Source: Endotrypanum monterogeii
Lineage: Eukaryota; Euglenozoa; Kinetoplastea; Trypanosomatida; Trypanosomatidae
DNA: 43,289 nt
Direction: 5' to 3'
NCBI GenBank assembly: GCA_000333855.2
Contig: CM007320.1
Location: 53,310-96,598, forward strand
The stretch's first letter is position 1, and each line of letters begins with the position of its first letter. Position numbers and translations under genes: made by a program. Below are positions 38,373 through 43,289 of this stretch, piece after piece. Below the pieces are notes generated by a model. The model made no database searches. It saw only the letters and a program-made list of their open reading frames with translations, and was not told the origin of the DNA.

Positions 38373-39435
38373 TGTGTGCTTATATGTGAGTGTGCGTATG
38401 TGTGTATCAACAGGGTCACACGCAGAGGCTACAAAAAAAGAAATGAGGAGCAGCAAAGGGATAAGGAGAAAACTACCATGGAAAAAAAAATGGGTATGCA
38501 GCGATGAACCAACCCCCCCCGGGAAGCGCACATGCGCACCGGTGTCTGGAATAGCAAGGGAAAAAAAAAGGCCTCAGCGCTGCAACGTTGAAAAGAAAAT
38601 GGACTTGAACTCGCCCGCAGTTGAAAAATCCCTCTGGAACAGTGAGTGTAGAAAAAAGAAAGCGAGGTAAAGGGAAAGTAGGAAGACGATCATCCACTCA
38701 ACGCAAGCACATGAAGGTGGCGCATAGCTTTATATATATATATATATATATATGAAGCTCCATTTGTGGTTGGGGAATCCCCCTCGAACCATGCCCATCA
38801 CGATACACCACCAGACCCACACCTACGTTGGTGCTGACTGTATACACTCCGGTGTCAGAGGAAGAAGAAACTCCATGTTGCAACATCACAGAGATGGTCT
38901 CGGACGTCAAGGTGAGCGAGTTCCCCCCCCCTCTGCCCCTGCGCACCCTCTGTCAGCACAATACGAGCTTTGTTTACCTACAGTTGCAGTAGAAAGCCCA
39001 TGCCAATCCAGCTTCGTCCCACCTCTAATCGCTTTACCGAGAGATACGAGACCGCCACTGCCCCCCTTCCCTTTTTCCCCTGCCACCTCTTTTTTTTTAA
39101 TGTAGAGGAGAAACCGCACCGACATTAGCCATCGACATTGAGTGCGTAGAGATGTGTCGAGCACCACAAGATATCATTGTCATCAACTGTGACAAGAGGG
39201 GGGGGAGTGACCACAGCGGGGGCCTGCTTCGTTGCATCCACATCCGGAACGTCGCACACACACCCCTCCCCGCCCCAAGACAGAAAAGAGAGAAAATAGG
39301 CACCTCAAACACCGCATCAACTCTGCCTGGGCAGCGACAAACAGAAAAAGGAAGTCGCTGCAATCGAAAACTATCCCCTTCCTCCTTCAAAAAAAAAATA
39401 AAGTCTCGGCCCCAGAAGCGGCACCAACGGGGGTA

Positions 39436-39436
<1 letters not shown>

Positions 39437-39480
<44 letters not shown>

Positions 39481-39481
39481 C
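39437..39481. repeat. (TA)n(TG)n compound microsatellite
   Basis: About 15 TA units pass into about 7 TG units in the 3' flank of EMC3; a (CA)n tract follows at 39509-39533. Confidence 0.95.
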
Positions 39482-39648
39482 GTGCAAAGACTACAGCTTC
39501 ACTGCACTGCACACACACACACACACACACACATCAACTTTTTTACCCCAGCATACACCCTCCACCGAAGACACACACCAGTGTGCCCCGACGATGTCCT
39601 CCCCCCACCCCCCTGCCCCTCCCAAATATTCCTCCACAAGTGAACAAC

Positions 39649-40428
39649 TTACCGACGTCTCGTAGCCGCTCCCTTCAAGCGCTTCTGCGTGCGCCACCTC
39701 TTCAGAAGTACGTCTGGTGCACCTCTGTAGGCCCATCTGTGACGATCCTTCGCAAACTCCAGCTCCTCAGCTATCTGCTTGAACACTTTGGCGAAGTCCA
39801 CCGGTTGAGCCGAGGTTTGTGCCATCTGCTGCTGCATCATCATATTTTGGTCCTCCGACTGAATGTTTTCACCCAGCAGCAGCTGCAGCAGGCCCTGGTT
39901 GCCGGACATGATGAGAAAGTACAAACTGAGGGAGGTCACATAATTGCAATTAAGCACGTCAATGTCGAGCCCACGCTGCATCATCTCACGAAAACGCTGA
40001 GACAAGGGAAACGGGAACTTGGCAACCACAAATCCTGAGAAAAAATGCGAGACGAGCATCATCATGCCAATATTAGGAACCATCATCATGAACTGGTTCT
40101 TTATCATGCCCATCATGAGATTCGGGTCGTTCATCATCTCCATCGGGTTAACCGGGTCTACATCTTTCTTCAATGTGCCGTTCAACATGCGCTCCGCACG
40201 GCACCTGAAGGACTCGGGCGACAACGCTGCCCCGCTGGTGAGCAGTAGGCGGCCGTAATTTTGAATGTTTGTATTGCATATGCGGACCATGTTCGGTTTG
40301 GGAGGAGATGACATGAGGATGGTGACGTAGTGACGCAATACACTCATCAGCAGGACAATAACAATCAACGGCAACAGCACCCAATCCCGGATGCTGGGGT
40401 CCAACAGAATGTTCTGTTCGGCTGTCAT
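39649..40428 (-). CDS. EMC3: ER membrane protein complex subunit 3
   Basis: Product of 259 aa starting MTAEQNILLDPSIRDWVLLP. EMC3 (formerly TMEM111) is the Oxa1/YidC-related core subunit of the ER membrane complex, which inserts tail-anchored and multi-pass proteins. The N-terminal LLDPSIRDWVLLPLIVIVLL and LRHYVTILM match the family's LLDPAIRxWVxLPI and RHYVSILL. Further matches are VNPMEMMNDPNLMMGMIKNQ, FFSGFVVAKFPFPLSQRF (family SGFVxxKxPFPL) and YFLIMSGNQGLLQLLLGE. Three hydrophobic segments lie at about residues 17-37, 112-137 and 165-190. Methionine richness around residues 95-125 is typical of the substrate groove. The C-terminus is basic (LKRWRTQKRLKGAATRRR). The ATG at 40428 follows a T-rich tract. 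Confidence 0.94.
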   Translation of the reverse strand: MTAEQNILLDPSIRDWVLLPLIVIVLLMSVLRHYVTILMSSPPKPNMVRICNTNIQNYGRLLLTSGAALSPESFRCRAERMLNGTLKKDVDPVNPMEMMNDPNLMMGMIKNQFMMMVPNIGMMMLVSHFFSGFVVAKFPFPLSQRFREMMQRGLDIDVLNCNYVTSLSLYFLIMSGNQGLLQLLLGENIQSEDQNMMMQQQMAQTSAQPVDFAKVFKQIAEELEFAKDRHRWAYRGAPDVLLKRWRTQKRLKGAATRRR

Positions 40429-40438
40429 GGTTCGAAAA

Positions 40439-40493
40439 CTGATGGCCGACAAACAAAATAAAAATAGACACACACACACACACACACACACAG
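40439..40493 (-). promoter_or_regulatory. EMC3 splice signal with adjacent (TG)n tract
   Basis: On the coding strand a (TG)n repeat (40468-40493) leads into a T-rich stretch and then GGCCATCAG, with the AG at 40440-40439. This would leave a 5' UTR of about 10 nt. Predicted by eye. Confidence 0.45.
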
Positions 40494-41258
40494 GGGGGGA
40501 GAGCCGATGAATGATCAAGTCAGGTGTACGAAGAGGAGTGAGCACGCGTGTCACCTCGAATGTACGACCCGTATGCAGCCGTAGCGTAACCTTTGACCTG
40601 GACGGTGCGAAGTGCGTGTACGCAAACGATAACAGCAGACTGAAGCACGTGATAAGGGCACACGAGATGTGTGAGTTGCCAATACCACACGAGGAGATGC
40701 AAAGACCTCCTGAGTCGGATGACCACAACGGCGGGTGTGCTGTAGATGTGATGGGGAGAGAGTTTGTAACGAAAAGATAGAGGTGTTAGTGCAGAGTGTG
40801 GACGAGAACAAAAACCGGTGAAAGCGAAGCTGAGGTGTGCCCTCTCTCTTCATAAGAGGGCCAAAACAGAAAAAAAAAATGGGGAACGGCGAGCGAGAGT
40901 ACAACAATAGTAGGGAGCAGAACGTGGAATCAGGAAGAACGACAAGCTACGACTGTTCCTGTGCAATTCAAAGCGACGATGGGCGTGGAGAAGAAAGGAG
41001 AAAGAAAACACACACCGACTATTCAGCTACCGCCTCAATACAAGGCAAGGGCGAGTATGAAGGCGTACAGAGATGCACTGTGCGTGCGCGCTTGGAGGAA
41101 AAAGAGGAATTTTTTTTTTTTGAACTGAAGTTCGATAGGAGGTAGAGGCGGTAAAGAGGGCGACGGAATAAAAAATAATTAAAAACGCTTTTCACGAGAT
41201 TATCCTACACCGCCACCGACACCACCCACATCACCACCACTTTCCCCCTCCAGCAGAC

Positions 41259-41307
<49 letters not shown>

Positions 41308-41566
41308 ATAAGAAATACGTTATCAGGCAGACGGTAAGGAGCTATAAAGCTAACCAAAATAAAAGAGGGGTAAGCTGAGAGCTGCTGAGGAGAGTACCAC
41401 GCAACTGCCGATCACGTGACATACGTCGCGATCTAGCGTCAATGTCGTCGTTAGGAGAACGGCGACTGATTTAGGTCCCCAGTCTCTGGCAAGACCAGAC
41501 GGCCCCTCGAGATCACTACACCCCGAAATTTCCCTGCCTCGGCTACCAATTTTTTTTTTTTCCTTC
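40494..41566. other. Spacer between the PIP kinase and EMC3
   Basis: No supported gene. A 10-base A-run at about 40870-40879, a T-run at 41110-41121 and the (CA)n(GA)n array described separately are the notable parts. The minus-strand frame at 41350-41757 overlaps the PIP kinase 3' end in another frame and is rejected. Confidence 0.5.
41263..41308. repeat. (CA)n(GA)n compound microsatellite
   Basis: About 13 CA units pass into about 10 GA units in the 3' flank of the PIP kinase gene. Confidence 0.93.
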
Positions 41567-42955
41567 TCACAAGTCGTCCAACGGATACGCACTGCCCGAC
41601 CCCTTGGCAACTTCAGGGAAGATCCGCTGTGTAAAGGATATGATGCGACGCGCATAGCGGTCAGGAGGGATAGTCGAGAGGGTCTTTTGCTTCCACAAAA
41701 AGGACTTGAAGAAGTTGGCAGCTTTTTTTTTAACTGTGTACGCAGTGAGGATATCAATGATACCGATGTAGTAGACTTCGTGATCGTGAAGGCTGTGAAC
41801 GAGGTTCTCTAGTTCCGGTGGCTTCCTGGACGACCTCACCCTATTTTCGAGCGGGTTACCCCCCTCCGCAAGAGAGACGGATCGCATCTCGACAGAGATG
41901 GATTCACACGAGACACCAGGCGGGGCTGGGGCACTCCGGTTTTCAATGGCGCACCAGCCCCCGTGTCGAGAGGCTTTAGTGTCCTGGTATGTAACGCCGA
42001 TGAGGAGGGAGTAGTCCATCAAACCCGATCTCTTCATAAATTTGTAATCACTGATCAGCCGCTCGAGGACCTCTATGCGTTTGCTGTGTGGCAACCAAAA
42101 GCCTCTCGCCAGGTCTTTATCGTGCAGTGTGGGCAACTTTGGGGCTCCCTCGAAAATTTTCGAGCGAGCGACGCCCCCTCCCCGTTGACCCTGTTGCGAT
42201 CCATCGCCCATTGAATGAAAAGTCTCGTCACGGTTCTTGGGGGGCCCACTAAGGTTGAAGTCGGGTTCGTTGGAGGGAATAACGAAGCCTTCGCTGCGAA
42301 GGGGCTTGCCGCGCTTTGGGTCGCGGCCTTTGATGTCCCATCTTTCATGCAGCACTGAGGCAGCACCAAAGACATCGTTGAAACACAAAAGATACCCGGT
42401 TTCGTGCTGCACAGAAATCTTCAGCAACATGTAGAAGCGCATGAGAAAACTTCCGGGGTGTCCAACAATGTGCTGCGAGTACGCAGGCAAGATGCGGAGC
42501 AGGACCTGGGCCTCTTCTTCCGCGATCGTCTTGCACATGAACATCATCGTCTTTGACTTGAGGAAGTGCGCACGAGATCGACCTTCGCCAGGCTCCATAG
42601 AAAGGCTGTTCTCAGCCAGCAGCCACTCGTCCGCAAACAACGAGTCCTCCAGACCGTCTGCACGACGAACTGAGTAGAACACGTCTGGGGCGTACTCTGT
42701 GACATGAACCATTACCCCTTTTCCCTTGTCATCCGTGGATCGCACAGTCAACCGCTGAACAGCACTACAGCTCTCTAGCGACACTGCCTTCAACCCATCA
42801 GCAAGTTCCTCGAGTGTGGCCTGCGTGTTCTGGGAAAAGGGCGCAGCCGCCTTCTCTTTTTTCAGGTGAGCTTCTGCTGTCGCCCTCAGTGCCGCTGCGA
42901 CCTGCAATGCTGTGAGGCCACGGCCACTCGTCGCAGCTCCTCCGACTTGCCCCAT
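41567..42955 (-). CDS. Phosphatidylinositol phosphate kinase (PIPK family)
   Basis: Product of 462 aa. It should phosphorylate a phosphatidylinositol monophosphate at a membrane. The presumed ATP-binding Lys142 is in MFMCKTIAEEEAQVL, the family's KT-x-x-x-E-E pattern. RWDIKGRDPKRG at 205-216 matches DLKGSxxxR, SGLMDYSLLIGV at 310-321 holds the DYSLL motif, and GIIDILTAYT at 398-407 holds the metal-binding Asp401. The activation-loop segment LSTIPPDRYARRIISF resembles the ISTVxPxxY form of type II and Fab1-like kinases more than type I, but substrate choice cannot be set from this alone. A low-complexity insert (about 340-382) interrupts the C-lobe. The N-terminal MGQVGG could be a myristoylation site, though it lacks the usual Ser/Thr at position 6. 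The acceptor AG is predicted near 42999. Confidence 0.92.
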   Translation of the reverse strand: MGQVGGAATSGRGLTALQVAAALRATAEAHLKKEKAAAPFSQNTQATLEELADGLKAVSLESCSAVQRLTVRSTDDKGKGVMVHVTEYAPDVFYSVRRADGLEDSLFADEWLLAENSLSMEPGEGRSRAHFLKSKTMMFMCKTIAEEEAQVLLRILPAYSQHIVGHPGSFLMRFYMLLKISVQHETGYLLCFNDVFGAASVLHERWDIKGRDPKRGKPLRSEGFVIPSNEPDFNLSGPPKNRDETFHSMGDGSQQGQRGGGVARSKIFEGAPKLPTLHDKDLARGFWLPHSKRIEVLERLISDYKFMKRSGLMDYSLLIGVTYQDTKASRHGGWCAIENRSAPAPPGVSCESISVEMRSVSLAEGGNPLENRVRSSRKPPELENLVHSLHDHEVYYIGIIDILTAYTVKKKAANFFKSFLWKQKTLSTIPPDRYARRIISFTQRIFPEVAKGSGSAYPLDDL

Positions 42956-43257
42956 GACGATGTTCTGTGGTCACAAAACTGTCTCAAATGTGTGCGCGCT
43001 CGACAAAAAAAAAAAGAGCGGCACAAAGTCTAGAGAAGAACACGTCACAGAGCCCAGATACGAACGCAGCTGTGGAGTTGCGCCTGAAAGTCTGTGCACG
43101 CCCAGTGACACCCTCAAAGCAGAGAATTCGTACTGAAAGCGAGGGGGAAAAGCTAAAAGATGGTCCACGGAGGGTAGAAGGGAAGGAATGGGAGGACGGC
43201 GAAACACAAGTTAGAAACCTACAAAATGACCGTTAGGCACACACACACACACACACA

Positions 43258-43289
<32 letters not shown>
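42956..43289. other. Upstream flank of the PIP kinase and window edge
   Basis: On the coding strand an 11-base T-run followed by GTCGAG gives a candidate splice AG at 43000-42999. No gene is seen. The right end is a (CA)n then (TA)n microsatellite. Confidence 0.5.
43238..43289. repeat. (CA)n and (TA)n microsatellite at the window edge
   Basis: About 10 CA units, a short CTA joint and at least 15 TA units running to the last base, so its full length is unknown. Confidence 0.93.

Larger units (their letters stand above)
38262..39648. other. Spacer between EMC3 and the IQ-motif gene
   Basis: No supported gene. It contains CA/TA repeats at 38321-38372, (TA)n at about 38732-38752, A-runs at 38486-38493 and 38561-38569, (TA)n(TG)n at 39437-39481 and (CA)n at 39509-39533. 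The last two lie in the 3' flank of EMC3. Confidence 0.5.

Noticed and set aside
1..43289. tRNA, rRNA or CRISPR-like arrays
   Set aside because: No B-box-like tRNA core, rRNA segment or spaced direct-repeat array was seen on a reading of the window; snoRNAs cannot be excluded by eye.
1..43289. Strand-switch region or transcription start
   Set aside because: Every supported gene is on the minus strand, so there is no divergent or convergent switch in this window.

Overview
The window looks like part of a trypanosomatid nuclear chromosome, most likely Leishmania and possibly the Viannia subgenus (for example L. braziliensis). All supported genes lie on the minus strand, none shows an intron, and they are separated by 0.3-2 kb spacers. 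These spacers are full of polypyrimidine/polypurine tracts and (TG), (CA), (TA) and (GA) microsatellites. That is the layout of a polycistronic transcription unit resolved by trans-splicing and polyadenylation. Transcription runs from right to left. Species-level assignment is inference.

Order of transcription, right to left: PIP kinase (41.6-43.0 kb), EMC3 (39.6-40.4), a frameshifted IQ-motif gene (36.7-38.3), NOP10 (34.5-34.7), mitochondrial-type RNase HII (31.7-33.2), a decayed coding locus (30.3-31.4), proteasome beta4 (28.6-29.3), VPS25 (26.8-27.5), a CoA-type Nudix hydrolase (24.8-25.7), a two-TM hypothetical (22.9-23.9), a TFIIS-like acidic protein (21.9-22.5), a frameshifted gene with three calponin-homology-like units (18.5-20.9), a bacterial-type xylulokinase (16.0-17.4), eIF3 subunit L (13.1-14.7), a coiled-coil hypothetical (11.2-11.9), a divergent FKBP (10.2-10.5), dolichol-phosphate-mannose synthase (8.0-8.8), an ATP-grasp-like/SET fusion (4.8-6.3), an IMP-type mitochondrial signal peptidase (0.7-1.35), and the 5' part of elongation factor 2 (1-236).

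The genes do not form a functional operon. They are unrelated housekeeping genes sharing a transcript, as expected in trypanosomatids. The unusual items are a nearly perfect 309-bp inverted repeat flanking the SET and DPMS genes, a degenerate D-Ala-D-Ala-ligase-like module fused to a SET domain, a triple CH-like protein split by one frameshift, a second frameshifted gene, a decayed locus between RNase HII and beta4, an EF2 codon encoding Trp where Ser is nearly invariant, and CA/TG tracts recurring just upstream of start codons.
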